Origin: CAITSH01 sp025356665
GTDB taxonomy: Bacteria; Pseudomonadota; Gammaproteobacteria; Burkholderiales; SG8-39
Assembly: GCA_025356665.1 (NCBI GenBank)
Contig: JANXRV010000141.1
Coordinates: forward strand, 13,857-77,856
Direction of reading: 5' to 3'
DNA: 64,000 nucleotides
Shown here: one piece after another, positions 32,782-41,650 of the stretch
Layout: each line of letters begins with the position of its first letter
Position numbering within the stretch: the stretch's first letter is position 1
Notes under the pieces: generated by a model
The model's input: the letters and a program-made list of their open reading frames with translations, nothing else
Told to the model about the DNA's origin: nothing
Databases searched by the model: none
Translations under genes and position numbers: made by a program

Positions 32782-34079
32782 GATTTTTCCTTTGGCTTGA
32801 TATCGGCAGCACGCAGGCGCTCGAGTTCTATCCATGCAGCCTGCTGGTCGTAGTGCGCATTAAGGTAATCAAGGCGTACGGTGCGCAGCGTGCGCTGCGC
32901 GTCTATGACTTCGAGGATGCCGCGCTCACCGAAGCGATAGGCGGCCTGGGCGACACGCAAGGCGGCTTCGGCCTGCGCCACCACGCTTTGCAGCGCGCTG
33001 ATCTGGCGCGTGGCAATGCGATGGCGAGAAAGGCTGGATTCGAGCGCGGCCTCGAGTTCTATGCGCCGCTGCTCCAGCGCCTGCTCGGCGATGGTCAGCG
33101 CGGCGATGCCCTCGCCAATCTGTCCCTCTCGCCGGTTCCACAAGGGCAGCGGCACCGAAATGCCGATGCGCCACTGGCGCAGTTCCGGATCCTGGTCGAC
33201 ACCGGCGCGCAGCACCGGCTGCGGCGTGCGCAATGCGCGCTCGGTATCGAGCCGGCGCCGCGCCTGCTCGAGCTGGGCGCGCGCCTGCGCCAGACCCGGG
33301 TGGCGTGCCAGCATCTGCTCGCGCAGCTGGCCGATGTCGGGGCTCACCGGCTGCGGCTCAGGCCTGCCATCGAGCTCGATACGCGCGGGCAGCGGCGCAC
33401 CTATGGCCTGGCGCAGCTCGGCCGTGCCCTGCTCCACGCGCAGGCGCGCGCGTTCGGCCGCACTGGCCACGACCAGCGTCTCGGATTCAGCGCGCAGCAA
33501 CTCCAGCCGCGGCGCTTCGCCAACGCGCACACGCGCGGCAACGCTGTCGCGCACCTGCTCAAACAGCTTTACCGTATCCTCCGCGACCTCCAGTTCGGCG
33601 CGACGGCGCAGAACTTCAAAAAAGCTCTGGCGGATTTCGGCATAGACGGAAATGCGCATGTCGTCGCGCGCATGTTCCGATGCGAGCACAGCGGCCTGCG
33701 CTGCGCGCTGCCGCGGCGCGCGCACGCCGGGCAGGTCGAGCGGCTGCGATATGCCTATGGTCTGGGTCGATCCTGGAACGGCACCAACCATACGGGAGCG
33801 GCTGTTGCCTGCGGAGACTTCGACGTCCGGATTAGGGTACTGCCCGGCGACGACCAGGCCGGATTGCGCCTGCTGTGTAATCGCATCGGCGGCGCGCAAC
33901 CGCGGGCTGCCCTGTTCGGCAAGCGACAACGCCCGGTCCAGTGTCAGCGTTTCTGCGCAGACACCAAAGGACGCGCCCAAAAACACCCCAAAGGCCAGCA
34001 GTGCGACCCTGTACCGCCAGCCCGGTACAGGGAAAAATGTTTCCTCGCCGCGCGTGGCGCGACGCCTCATACTCGACAT
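32778..34079 (-). CDS. TolC-family outer-membrane efflux protein (CzcC type)
   Basis: The 433-residue protein begins with a long basic leader and a signal peptide (VALLAFGVFLGASFGVCA). Two similar halves rich in coiled-coil helices follow, starting with TLTLDRALSLAEQGSPRLRA and RQRAAQAAVLASEHARDDM. The C-terminal part (QAAYRFGERGILEVIDAQRT) is a strong TolC/CzcC signature. It forms the outer-membrane duct of the metal efflux system. The frame is open further upstream, but the ATG at 34079 has GGAG 7 bases before it. It is the first gene of a pump operon that ends with the PII-like gene. Confidence 0.9.
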   Translation of the reverse strand: MSSMRRRATRGEETFFPVPGWRYRVALLAFGVFLGASFGVCAETLTLDRALSLAEQGSPRLRAADAITQQAQSGLVVAGQYPNPDVEVSAGNSRSRMVGAVPGSTQTIGISQPLDLPGVRAPRQRAAQAAVLASEHARDDMRISVYAEIRQSFFEVLRRRAELEVAEDTVKLFEQVRDSVAARVRVGEAPRLELLRAESETLVVASAAERARLRVEQGTAELRQAIGAPLPARIELDGRPEPQPVSPDIGQLREQMLARHPGLAQARAQLEQARRRLDTERALRTPQPVLRAGVDQDPELRQWRIGISVPLPLWNRREGQIGEGIAALTIAEQALEQRRIELEAALESSLSRHRIATRQISALQSVVAQAEAALRVAQAAYRFGERGILEVIDAQRTLRTVRLDYLNAHYDQQAAWIELERLRAADIKPKEKS

Positions 34080-34218
34080 GTCAGAACTCCATTGCGGCAA
34101 TACGCGAGGGATCTCGCGCATGGAAGGTCTTGCCTGCAACGGATGAACCGAAGCCCGGGAGCCGGGGGAAAACCCCGTGTTGACGGCCCGCGCGGAGTGG
34201 TCGGCGCTTGCGCGCCGC

Positions 34219-34249
34219 ATCTTTCTTGGCTACTCCCCTTCTATGTCAA
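34219..34249 (-). promoter_or_regulatory. Possible promoter of the metal efflux operon
   Basis: On the minus strand, TTGACA (34249-34244) is followed after 19 bp by AAAGAT (34224-34219). A 19-bp spacer is the distance used by MerR-type metal regulators, but I see no good dyad between the boxes, so this is a weak call. Confidence 0.25.
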
Positions 34250-34339
34250 TAGACCCTGGGGAGAAAAAACCGTTCCATTGATATTGGCAATGCATCCTCC
34301 CCATCCAGCAGGCCAGTCCGGCCGTCCTGAAACTGCCGC

Positions 34340-34807
34340 TTATATGCAGCAGCCGAGCATGCAACGCAACTCGGTATTAAGCAGGTTTTGCGGATGGCCG
34401 CCGATGCGGCCGAAACCGAACGCGGCAATGAGGTTCTCCACCGCGATCATCGCCATCTGCCGACACGCCTCGTCGCCCACGCCAAGGTCGGGCGTATTGG
34501 TCGCCATCACGCCGGAACAGGTGCAGGCATCAAGGTCGATGTCATCGTGGTTCGCGTCCATCTTGCACACCGCCCTGAGGTAAGGCAGGCCGGCAAGCAG
34601 TTCGGCATCGACGCCACCGCTCGAACCGGTGATCAGCCCCGCCTTGTCGCGCAATCGCGACTTCAGCATCGCCCGGTCCAGTGGGTCGCTTTCAACTTCG
34701 ATGTCAAAAAATATCTCAAGCCGCGAGACGATGCCAGGATAGGCCTGGCCGCACAGCAGCACGGGGTGCCGCCTCAGGCCGGCCAGCGCAAGTCGCGGTG
34801 ACGCCAT
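34340..34807 (-). pseudogene. D-isomer-specific 2-hydroxyacid dehydrogenase with large internal deletion
   Basis: The 155-residue frame has the normal N-terminal part of the family (LEIFFDIEVESD, then YLRAVCKMDANHDDIDLDAC and GVMATNTPD). It jumps at about base 34490 directly into the C-terminal tail (LGVGDEACRQMAMIAVENLIAAFG and GHPQNLLNTE). Some 165-170 residues are missing compared with the usual 320-330, including the whole NAD-binding domain with GxGxxG and the catalytic Arg, Glu and His. The deletion kept the frame. It cannot be an active dehydrogenase. It directly follows the GMC oxidoreductase gene (1-bp gap), so the intact ancestor was part of this operon. Confidence 0.85.
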
Positions 34808-34808
34808 G

Positions 34809-36443
34809 TCAGGCGGCCGGCGGCAACGGCGCGCGCCCGCGGATGTGGTCCGAAATTTTTTCGGCGATCATGATCACCGGCGCGTTGATATTGCCCGATG
34901 TCAGGTCGGGCATGACGGAGGCGTCGACGACGCGCAACCCGCGCAGGCCGAACACGCGGCAAGCGTCGTCGACAACGGCGAGCGAATCGCCCGACGGGCC
35001 CATCTTGCAGGTGCCCGCCGGGTGATGCACGGTGATGGCCGACTTGCGTATGAACGCGTCGAGCCCGGCGTCACTTGCAATGGCTTCGCCCGGCAGCGAC
35101 TCACACTCGACAAACCGTGACAAGGCCGGCTGGCGCACCACTTCGCGCGTCTGGCGGATCGCCTGGCGCGCGATCGCCCAGTCGCCGGGATCGCCGAGAA
35201 AATTCTGGTGGATGCGCGGCGCGGCAAAAGGATCGGCCGAACCCAGGCGGATCTCACCCCGGCTTTTCGGATGCAGCAGCACGGTGCGGCAGGCAAAGCC
35301 GTCGGCAAAGGGTTTTTTTATGAAGGGGAAATACGGCCAGGCCGGCAAGGGCGCCGTGGTCAATATCATTTGCATGTCGGGACAGGCGAGCGCCGAATCA
35401 CTTTTCAGGAACGCCATCGCGCCACCGGGGACGTCACTGGCAAAGCCGCGGCCCAGCGCATAGGCCTCGAGCAGCGACAAGGCGATGCGGTCGGCGCGCA
35501 TGTTGCGGTAGAACGGGCTGGGCTCGCTGCGCCGGTACATGACGATCACCGAGACATGGTCCTGCAGGTTTTTGCCAACTCCGGGCAGTGCCGCCTTTAC
35601 CGCTATGCCCTGCCCGGCAAGCGCCGCCGGATCGCCGATGCCCGAGAGCATCAGCAACTGCGGCGTGTTGATGACGCCGCCACTCAGGATCACCTCGCGC
35701 CGCACATGCGCCTTGCGCAGCACGCCGCCCTGGCGGTACTCGATGCCCTCGGCGCGGTCGCCATCGAACAGCACGCGCGTGGCATGGGCCTTGACGCGGA
35801 TCTCGACATTGCCTCGCGCCAGGGCCGGGCGCAAATAGGCGCGCGCCGCGCTCATGCGCCTGCCTCCCGCAATTGTCATCTGCAGCTGGCTGAAGCCCGA
35901 CTGGTTTTCGCCGTTGTAATCGTCGGTCCACGGATGCCCCGCCGCCAGGGCCGCCTGCTTGAACGCCGCGTTAAGCGGATCCTCGTAGCGGCAGCGCTGC
36001 ACGGCAAGGGGGCCGTCACCGCCGCGCCAGTCTGTGCCGCCGTCCTCCCAGCGCTCCATGCGCTTGAAGTAAGGCAGCACGTACGCGTGATCCCACCCGG
36101 GCAGGCCGCTCGCCGCCCAGCGCGCGTAATCACCGGGGTTGCCGCGCACGTAAGCCATGGCATTGGTGGAGGAGGATCCGCCCACCACCTTGCCCCGGGC
36201 GCACTCGACGGCGCGGCCGTCGACATTGGGCTCGGGTTCGGCAAAGTACTGCCAGTCGTTAAGCCGCTCGGTCAGCAGCTTGCCCCAGCCCAGCGGAATA
36301 TGTATCCACGGGCTGCGGTCCCAGCCGCCCGCTTCGAGCACCAGGATGCGCACGTCCGGGTCTTCACCAAGGCGGTAAGCGAGCGTGCATCCGGCCGAAC
36401 CGGCGCCGACGATGATGTAGTCAAACTCCTTGGCGCTGCTCAT
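34809..36443 (-). CDS. GMC-family FAD oxidoreductase (choline dehydrogenase-like)
   Basis: The 544-residue flavoenzyme has the FAD motif YIIVGAGSAGCTLAYRL at the N-terminus, the GMC signature 1 region GKVVGGSSSTNAMAYVRG, and signature 2 in EVILSGGVINTPQLLMLSGIG. The catalytic His is in HHPAGTCKMG near the C-terminus. It oxidises an alcohol to an aldehyde or ketone. The ATG at 36443 starts right before the flavin motif. The Shine-Dalgarno is poor, and the frame is open to 36494. It is in a minus-strand run with an ABC importer and GST. Confidence 0.92.
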   Translation of the reverse strand: MSSAKEFDYIIVGAGSAGCTLAYRLGEDPDVRILVLEAGGWDRSPWIHIPLGWGKLLTERLNDWQYFAEPEPNVDGRAVECARGKVVGGSSSTNAMAYVRGNPGDYARWAASGLPGWDHAYVLPYFKRMERWEDGGTDWRGGDGPLAVQRCRYEDPLNAAFKQAALAAGHPWTDDYNGENQSGFSQLQMTIAGGRRMSAARAYLRPALARGNVEIRVKAHATRVLFDGDRAEGIEYRQGGVLRKAHVRREVILSGGVINTPQLLMLSGIGDPAALAGQGIAVKAALPGVGKNLQDHVSVIVMYRRSEPSPFYRNMRADRIALSLLEAYALGRGFASDVPGGAMAFLKSDSALACPDMQMILTTAPLPAWPYFPFIKKPFADGFACRTVLLHPKSRGEIRLGSADPFAAPRIHQNFLGDPGDWAIARQAIRQTREVVRQPALSRFVECESLPGEAIASDAGLDAFIRKSAITVHHPAGTCKMGPSGDSLAVVDDACRVFGLRGLRVVDASVMPDLTSGNINAPVIMIAEKISDHIRGRAPLPPAA

Positions 36444-36551
36444 GGATGAAATGCCCGCGATTCGAGAAAATAAAAATGAAAGAGCGGCTGTCACCGGAAA
36501 CCTGTCCCCAGGAAAAAATCACAGCCGCTTTGCGATAAGACCTGACCGCGC

Positions 36552-37595
36552 CTAGCGCTTCAGTGGCGAAGATTTCTCGACAAAACTCGAGTTGAAGCCG
36601 ATGGTCGCGTTGAAGTTGGCCGGCAGCACGCCCTGCTCCTGCAGCACCTGCGCCGTTTCACGCCATTGCACTGGGGATATCGCGCCTATGCCATTGGTCT
36701 TGGTGTAGTCGCTGAAAAAGGTCAGCTTGATGTCGGCCTCAATCTGCTTGAGCAGCGTGTCTTCCTTGCCCTTGTATTCGGGATTGGCGCGCACGATGAT
36801 GTTCACCGCCTCTTTCGGGTTATCAATCACGAACTGGAAGGCCTGGATGTAGCCCTTGACGAAGCGCTGCACCAGGTCCGGCTTCTCCGCCACCATCTTT
36901 TCAGATGCGAACAACCCGGAGCCATAGGCCTTGTAGCCAAAGTCGGCACCCAACATGATGGACAGGGATCCGGGGCCGCCGGTCTTCGCCTCAAGTTCCG
37001 GCACCTCGGCGTCAACGTAGCCCGGAACCACATCAACCCGACCAAGAACCAGCATATTTTCGTAAGGGGGCGACATGGTGCTTTGCTTGAACTCCGCCAG
37101 GTTCAAGCCGTTTTTGGCAAAAAACGCCTTGAGAAAGATGTAGGTGGAGCCACTCGGGTGTACACCGATGTTCTTTCCGGTCAGATCAGACGGTTTGGCC
37201 AGCGGGTGCTTGGACTTGATCGAGATCACCGCCAGCGGGCTTTTTTGGTTGACCGCCGCCAACGCGACCACCGGCAGGCTTTGCGAGCGCCCCACCTGCA
37301 GCGTCGGCAAGTCGGAGAAGCCGAACTCGGCATTGCCGTTGGCGATCAGCTTGAGAGCGTTACCCGAGCCGGTGCCTTTGCGGATATCGGTGACGTTGAT
37401 GCCATTTTGTGCGAAATAGCCCTTTTCCTTGCCGACAAAAAACATCGCATGGTTGCCGCGCACCAGGTAGTCGAGCTGCACCGCCACATCGTCTGCCGCA
37501 CGCGCCGGCGCTGTTGCAAACAGCACGCCCACAACAGCCGCGCCGGCAAGCCACGCCGACAGTGTTTTGCCGCCGCTCATGTTTTTGGTAGCCAT
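36552..37595 (-). CDS. ABC transporter substrate-binding protein (SsuA/TauA/NMT1 type)
   Basis: The 347-residue protein has a twin-helix-like signal region (LAGAAVVGVLFATAPARA) and the NMT1/THI5-like fold: VQLDYLVRGNHAMFFVGKEKGYFAQNGINV, a start typical for nitrate/sulfonate/pyrimidine binding proteins. LTGKNIGVHPSGSTYIFLK follows near residue 140. It binds the solute in the periplasm for the permease and ATPase genes immediately upstream in the same operon. The ligand is unknown. An oxidisable organic compound consumed by the neighbouring GMC, GST and cupin enzymes is likely. Confidence 0.9.
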   Translation of the reverse strand: MATKNMSGGKTLSAWLAGAAVVGVLFATAPARAADDVAVQLDYLVRGNHAMFFVGKEKGYFAQNGINVTDIRKGTGSGNALKLIANGNAEFGFSDLPTLQVGRSQSLPVVALAAVNQKSPLAVISIKSKHPLAKPSDLTGKNIGVHPSGSTYIFLKAFFAKNGLNLAEFKQSTMSPPYENMLVLGRVDVVPGYVDAEVPELEAKTGGPGSLSIMLGADFGYKAYGSGLFASEKMVAEKPDLVQRFVKGYIQAFQFVIDNPKEAVNIIVRANPEYKGKEDTLLKQIEADIKLTFFSDYTKTNGIGAISPVQWRETAQVLQEQGVLPANFNATIGFNSSFVEKSSPLKR

Positions 37596-37691
37596 AGGTT
37601 CACCCTTTCGTTAACGTTATCAGTGTAAGAGCCAGAAAAATGCAAAACGAAAACCATACCCGAATGCCAACACCCGCATAGCCGACCGTGA

Positions 37692-38501
37692 CTAGTCGGA
37701 ACGTGGCACCCAATTGATGTAGCGCCATTCGATGAACTCGATCACGTAATAGAAAAAAAGACCGAGCACCGACACTTCGACCAGCGCCGCGAACACCAGC
37801 GAGGTCTCCATCTGCGTCGACGCAAACTGGATCAGGTAACCGAGGCCGGCCTGCGCCCCGGCGAACTCGCCGACGATGGCGCCAATCACGGCAAGGGTGA
37901 CCGCGACCTTGAGCCCGGCCATCAGGTAGGGCAGTGAATTGGGTATCTGGATGCGCAGCAAAATTTCGTTCCTGCTCGCCCCGACCGAGCGCATCAGCGC
38001 CACCAGGTTGGGGTCCACCGACTGCAATCCGACCAGCATGTTTATTGCAACAGGAAAGAACGCGATCACGACGATCAACGCCACCTTGGGCATCAGATCA
38101 AAGCCGAACCAGAGGATGAACAGCGGTGCTAGCGCGATCTTTGGCACCGTCTGGAACAACACCACCAGCGGATAGAGCGCCCGTCCAAAGGCGGCAAAGC
38201 GCGCGATGACCAGGGCGACCGCGGCACCAACCACGGCAGACAACACAAAGCCGTACAACACTTCCTTGGCCGTGACCCATGCGGCGAAACCCAGCGCAGC
38301 CTGCTTTTCAACCAGCACCACGACAACGGAGGTGGGCGCAGGCAGCACGAACTCGGGCAGATTCATTACGTGCACAACCGCTTCCCAACAGGCCAGCATC
38401 ACCACAAACAGCACGATGGAGGGCACCAACCCTGCCAGCACCGACTTGAGCTCCGCGCCAAGGCCCGATGCAGCCGACACAGCCTTGCTCGCGCCGCTCA
38501 T
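37692..38501 (-). CDS. ABC transporter permease (SsuC/TauC type)
   Basis: A 269-residue inner-membrane protein with six hydrophobic segments and the EAA loop for contact with the ATPase (LVALMRSVGASRNEILLRIQIPNSLPYLMAG). This is the conserved EAA---G region of BPD transport permeases. It belongs to the nitrate/sulfonate/taurine subfamily. Its start codon overlaps the stop of the ATPase gene (ATGA), so the two are translationally coupled. Confidence 0.92.
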   Translation of the reverse strand: MSGASKAVSAASGLGAELKSVLAGLVPSIVLFVVMLACWEAVVHVMNLPEFVLPAPTSVVVVLVEKQAALGFAAWVTAKEVLYGFVLSAVVGAAVALVIARFAAFGRALYPLVVLFQTVPKIALAPLFILWFGFDLMPKVALIVVIAFFPVAINMLVGLQSVDPNLVALMRSVGASRNEILLRIQIPNSLPYLMAGLKVAVTLAVIGAIVGEFAGAQAGLGYLIQFASTQMETSLVFAALVEVSVLGLFFYYVIEFIEWRYINWVPRSD

Positions 38502-39319
38502 GCCGCCACCGCCTTTCGGTGCCCCTGCTTGAGCAGGTGGCGCAGGTGCACCGTCGCCCGCGAAAATTCCGGCGCGGAGTAGCTGTCTTCATTGCGCGGA
38601 TACGGCAGGTCTATGGGCATGGTCTCGATGATGCGCGCCGGGTTGGTCGCCATGACGTAAACCTCGCGCGACATGAAGGCCGCCTCGTCGATCGAGTGGG
38701 TCACAAACACGATTGTTTTATGCGTGCGCTCCCAAATCTCAAGGAGAAAGTCGCTCATTTCCTCGCGCGTGATGGCATCGAGCGCACCGAAGGGCTCGTC
38801 CATCATCAGCACCTCGGGGTCAAGCGCCAGCGCGCGGGCGATCGACACGCGCTGACGCATGCCCCCCGACAGCTGCGACGGGCGCTTTTCAGCAGCATGT
38901 TCGAGGCCCACCAGGCGCAGCATGTCGATCGCACACTGGCGGATCTGCTCGCGCGAACTGCCGACGTGCGCCACCTCCATCAGCATGGCGACGTTGTCTA
39001 GCGCGTTTTTCCAGGGCAACAACGTTGGCTCCTGGAACACGATGCCAATGCGCCGCTGGCGCACCGCCTCGATAGGCGTCACACCTGCGACCGAGACTGT
39101 CCCCAACGTAGGCGGCAAAAGTCCGGCGAGCACCTTCAACAGCGTGCTCTTGCCGCAACCGGAGGGACCGATCAGCGATACAAAGCCGCCCTTGGGCACA
39201 GTGAGGTCGACGTCGTGCAGCACGCGGTTGGTGCGTCCGGCGACGGTGAAGTCGACGCAGACACCGCGCGCCTCGATGTGGGCCGCCACCGGCGCCGGAG
39301 CAGAAACTTCCGCAGTCAT
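38498..39319 (-). CDS. ABC transporter ATP-binding protein (SsuB/TauB type)
   Basis: The 273-residue ATPase has Walker A GPSGCGKSTLLKVLAGL, a Q-loop in GIVFQEPTLLPWKNALDN, signature LSGGMRQRVSIARALALD, Walker B EVLMMDEPFGALD and the switch histidine in IVFVTHSIDEA. All needed residues are present. The frame is open to 39625 but that part is not protein-like and overlaps GST. The ATG at 39319 gives the normal length. It energises the importer with the following permease and binding protein. Confidence 0.94.
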   Translation of the reverse strand: MTAEVSAPAPVAAHIEARGVCVDFTVAGRTNRVLHDVDLTVPKGGFVSLIGPSGCGKSTLLKVLAGLLPPTLGTVSVAGVTPIEAVRQRRIGIVFQEPTLLPWKNALDNVAMLMEVAHVGSSREQIRQCAIDMLRLVGLEHAAEKRPSQLSGGMRQRVSIARALALDPEVLMMDEPFGALDAITREEMSDFLLEIWERTHKTIVFVTHSIDEAAFMSREVYVMATNPARIIETMPIDLPYPRNEDSYSAPEFSRATVHLRHLLKQGHRKAVAA

Positions 39320-39341
39320 GTCGAATCCCGTCGTTCTTGAG

Positions 39342-39938
39342 TCAACCGGCCGCCACGGCCTTCTGGAACGCCGGCCGCGCCTGCAGCACCGCAACCCAGG
39401 CCGCGGTTTTTGGGAACACCGGCAGGCCGAGCGGAAAGGCGATGCAACGCTTGACGATGGGCCCGAGCGCAATGTCGGCGAGTGAAAACTGTGCGCCGGT
39501 GACGAAGGCGTTCTTGGAGAGCTGGGCCTCAAGCACCTTGAGTTCCGCGGCGAGATTGGGCACCGTGTCGGCAGCGCGCTCGGCATCGGGCTTTTTCGCA
39601 TCCTTGAAACCGCCCAGATAGGCACCGTTCAGCTCGGACAGCGTCCAGTCCATCCAGCTGTCTATTTTCGCGCGCTGCGCCGGATCGGCCGGGTAGAGCG
39701 CCGTCGGGTGCGTCGCGGCCAGATAGCGCAGGATGGTGTTCGACTGCCAGATGACGTTGTCGCCGTCGATCAGCGTCGGCACCTTTTTTATCGGGTTCAT
39801 GGCAATGTATTCTGGCGTCGTGGTGTTCTCCCACTGCTTGCCGTAATCTTTGCGCTCGAACGACAGGCCCAGCTCTTCAAGTAAGAAAATTACTTTTTGC
39901 ACGTTGCCCGAGGTGGCGCGGCCAAGTAGTTGAATCAT
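39342..39938 (-). CDS. Glutathione S-transferase family protein
   Basis: The 198-residue enzyme has the thioredoxin-like N-domain (IQLLGRATSGNVQKVIFLLEELGL, with the catalytic Ser/Thr region) and the SNAIL-type glutathione motif VIWQSNTILRYLA. The C-terminal helical domain contains FSLADIALGPIVKR. It may conjugate, isomerise or reductively cleave an intermediate of the operon substrate. GGGAG precedes the ATG. It lies between the RidA gene and the ABC genes on the same strand. Confidence 0.9.
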   Translation of the reverse strand: MIQLLGRATSGNVQKVIFLLEELGLSFERKDYGKQWENTTTPEYIAMNPIKKVPTLIDGDNVIWQSNTILRYLAATHPTALYPADPAQRAKIDSWMDWTLSELNGAYLGGFKDAKKPDAERAADTVPNLAAELKVLEAQLSKNAFVTGAQFSLADIALGPIVKRCIAFPLGLPVFPKTAAWVAVLQARPAFQKAVAAG

Positions 39939-39974
39939 GTTCTGCTCCCTTTTTGTATTGATTTGGATCGTTTT

Positions 39975-40355
39975 TTAAAGCGGTTTATAGGCGACACATT
40001 CGATTTCTATTTTGGTGCTGATGACCGCACGCGCCTCCACGGTGGTACGCGCGATGCGTCCCTCGGGGAAATATTCCTTGAATACGCCGTTGTAGCGGCC
40101 GAAGTCACGGGCGTCTTCGAGGTAGGTGGTGACCTTCACCACGTCGGTGAGCTCGCAACCGGCTTCCTTGAGCACGCGCTTCACCGTCTCCAGGGTGGCA
40201 CGCGTCTCCTCTTCGATGCTGCCCGCAACCATGGTGCCGTTCTCATCCTTGCCGACCTGCCCGGACAAATAAACAAAATCGCCCGCACGCACCGCCGGAT
40301 GGAATGGCAGGTTGGGGTTTTTCTTGCCGTAGACCTCTATCTTTCCCTTGCTCAT
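39975..40355 (-). CDS. RidA/YjgF family enamine/imine deaminase
   Basis: The 126-residue protein matches the Rid family: PFHPAVRAGDFVYLSGQVGKD at residues 17-40, then EEETRATLETVKRVLKEAGCELTDVVKVTTYL, and the Arg of ARTTVEARAV that binds the substrate carboxylate. Such proteins hydrolyse reactive enamines, or act as pathway hydrolases in catabolic operons. AAGGAAG is found 8 bases before the ATG. Its place in this operon suggests a pathway role, perhaps hydrolysis of an unstable ring-cleavage product. Confidence 0.92.
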   Translation of the reverse strand: MSKGKIEVYGKKNPNLPFHPAVRAGDFVYLSGQVGKDENGTMVAGSIEEETRATLETVKRVLKEAGCELTDVVKVTTYLEDARDFGRYNGVFKEYFPEGRIARTTVEARAVISTKIEIECVAYKPL

Positions 40356-40402
40356 TGTTGCGCTTCCTTTCGCGTTGTTTCATTTCCCGCGCCGGCTCAG
40401 CC

Positions 40403-41533
40403 TCAGCTTACGGTGCATTCGATGATGCTCAGGCCGCGCTGGCGGTCGAGCAGATAGACAAGGCCGCTTGGATCAACGGTGACATCGTTCGAGGACACCA
40501 TCTCATAGCCCTGCGGCGGATCGGGTTCGTAATAGCCCACTTCTTTGGGGGCGAGCGGATCGGCGACATCGACGAGGCGCAGCCCGTTGGCAAACCAAGC
40601 AAACGGAATCACCGTGCCGTGGAAACGCTCGGAAGGCTGATGGCAGCCCATCATCGCCGGTTGCGCCGCGCCGTCCGGGTCGAGGCCGGGCTTTTGGAAG
40701 GTCGCGATTTGCACCGGCTTGCGCTCGTCGCTGATGTCGTAGATGCGCGCGTAAGCGGGCGGCGACGGGTACAGCTTGGCCACGTCCTCATCGGCCACCA
40801 GCAGGATATCGCGGCCCTTCAACTTGCCGGGCATGCGCAGCGCGGTGTGCGTGGGGTGAGGGTTGTCCGTGCCGAGATTAATACCGGACACGAGCCTGGG
40901 TTTGGACATGTCGGCGATGTCGAGGATGTAAAACCCGTGATGCCAGTAGGAGACATAGAGGCGGTCGCCTACGCGCAATGGGTGGTGGCAGCGCGGCCGC
41001 ACATAATTGTCCCAGGGATAGTCCTCGCCGCCGGCGACATGCTGGCCCGGAATCCACCAGCGGCCGACTTCCTCGGGCGCGTCTGGCTTTGCCAGGTCCA
41101 GGATCATCATGATGTTGCCGACATAGCCGTCGGCGGTCGGGGAAATATAGGCGTAACGGCCGTCGAAGTCGTAACGGTGCACGCCGCCACCCTCGCCGCT
41201 GACGCGCCACTTGTTGATCAGCTTCGGCCTGGACGGCGTGGAAACATCGAAGATGCCCAAGCCGCCGCCGAAATCGGGCGCGCCATCGCGGAATTTTTCG
41301 TAGTTGACGACCATGATGCCGTTGGCTGTGCGCACCTTGTGCGAATGCCAGCCCATGGGCACATCGAGCTTGGCGATCAATTTCGGATTTTTCGGGTCGG
41401 CAACATCGTAAATCGACGTGCCGTCCGGCGGACGCATATGCGACACATACAAAGTGTTGTTGTCCCACCAGACCTGACCGCCACCGGGGCAGTCGATCTG
41501 GCTGACAAGCTTGGTGTTCCAGGCTCGCGCCAT
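40403..41533 (-). CDS. LVIVD-repeat beta-propeller protein
   Basis: The 376-residue protein consists of repeated blades with the pattern (I/V)-x-D-(V/I)-(A/S)-x-P-x-x-P, for example SIYDVADPKNPKLIAKLDVP, IFDVSTPSRPKLINKW, ILDIADMSKPRLVSG, IYDISDERKPVQIATF and LVDVADPLAPKEVGYYEPD. That is the LVIVD repeat of bacterial propellers. It has no signal peptide. Conserved histidines (GWHSHKV, RCHHPLR, GCHQPSERFHG) could bind a metal. The function is unknown. Its position between a cupin dioxygenase and RidA suggests an enzyme of the same pathway. Confidence 0.82.
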   Translation of the reverse strand: MARAWNTKLVSQIDCPGGGQVWWDNNTLYVSHMRPPDGTSIYDVADPKNPKLIAKLDVPMGWHSHKVRTANGIMVVNYEKFRDGAPDFGGGLGIFDVSTPSRPKLINKWRVSGEGGGVHRYDFDGRYAYISPTADGYVGNIMMILDLAKPDAPEEVGRWWIPGQHVAGGEDYPWDNYVRPRCHHPLRVGDRLYVSYWHHGFYILDIADMSKPRLVSGINLGTDNPHPTHTALRMPGKLKGRDILLVADEDVAKLYPSPPAYARIYDISDERKPVQIATFQKPGLDPDGAAQPAMMGCHQPSERFHGTVIPFAWFANGLRLVDVADPLAPKEVGYYEPDPPQGYEMVSSNDVTVDPSGLVYLLDRQRGLSIIECTVS

Positions 41534-41578
41534 GTCTATCGAGCCCGCATCAATTCGCGGATGCGAATTGATGCTGTT

Positions 41579-41620
41579 CTCACCATCTCCCTCGGGGAGA
41601 GGGCCGGGGAGAGGGCGTGA
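41579..41620. repeat. CTCCCTCGGGGAGAGGG dispersed repeat, copy 2
   Basis: TCTCCCTCGGGGAGA forms a hairpin, followed by GGGCCGGGGAGAGGG. It is related to the sequence at 11546-11583 and lies between the cupin and LVIVD genes, within a probable operon. Confidence 0.65.
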
Positions 41621-41650
41621 GCGTTCTTATTTTTTTCCATCACGAAACGC

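Noticed and set aside
34219..34249. MerR-type operator for the metal efflux operon
   Set aside because: The -35 to -10 distance of 19 bp fits, but no convincing dyad lies between the boxes and no MerR gene is nearby. Only a weak promoter entry is kept.
32853..34583. A 576-codon open frame on the plus strand
   Set aside because: It is the antisense shadow of the TolC-family gene, with Arg/His/Gly-rich translation and no motif.
39320..39625. N-terminal extension of the ABC ATPase
   Set aside because: It would overlap nearly the entire GST gene 3' part and is not protein-like. The ATG at 39319 gives normal length.
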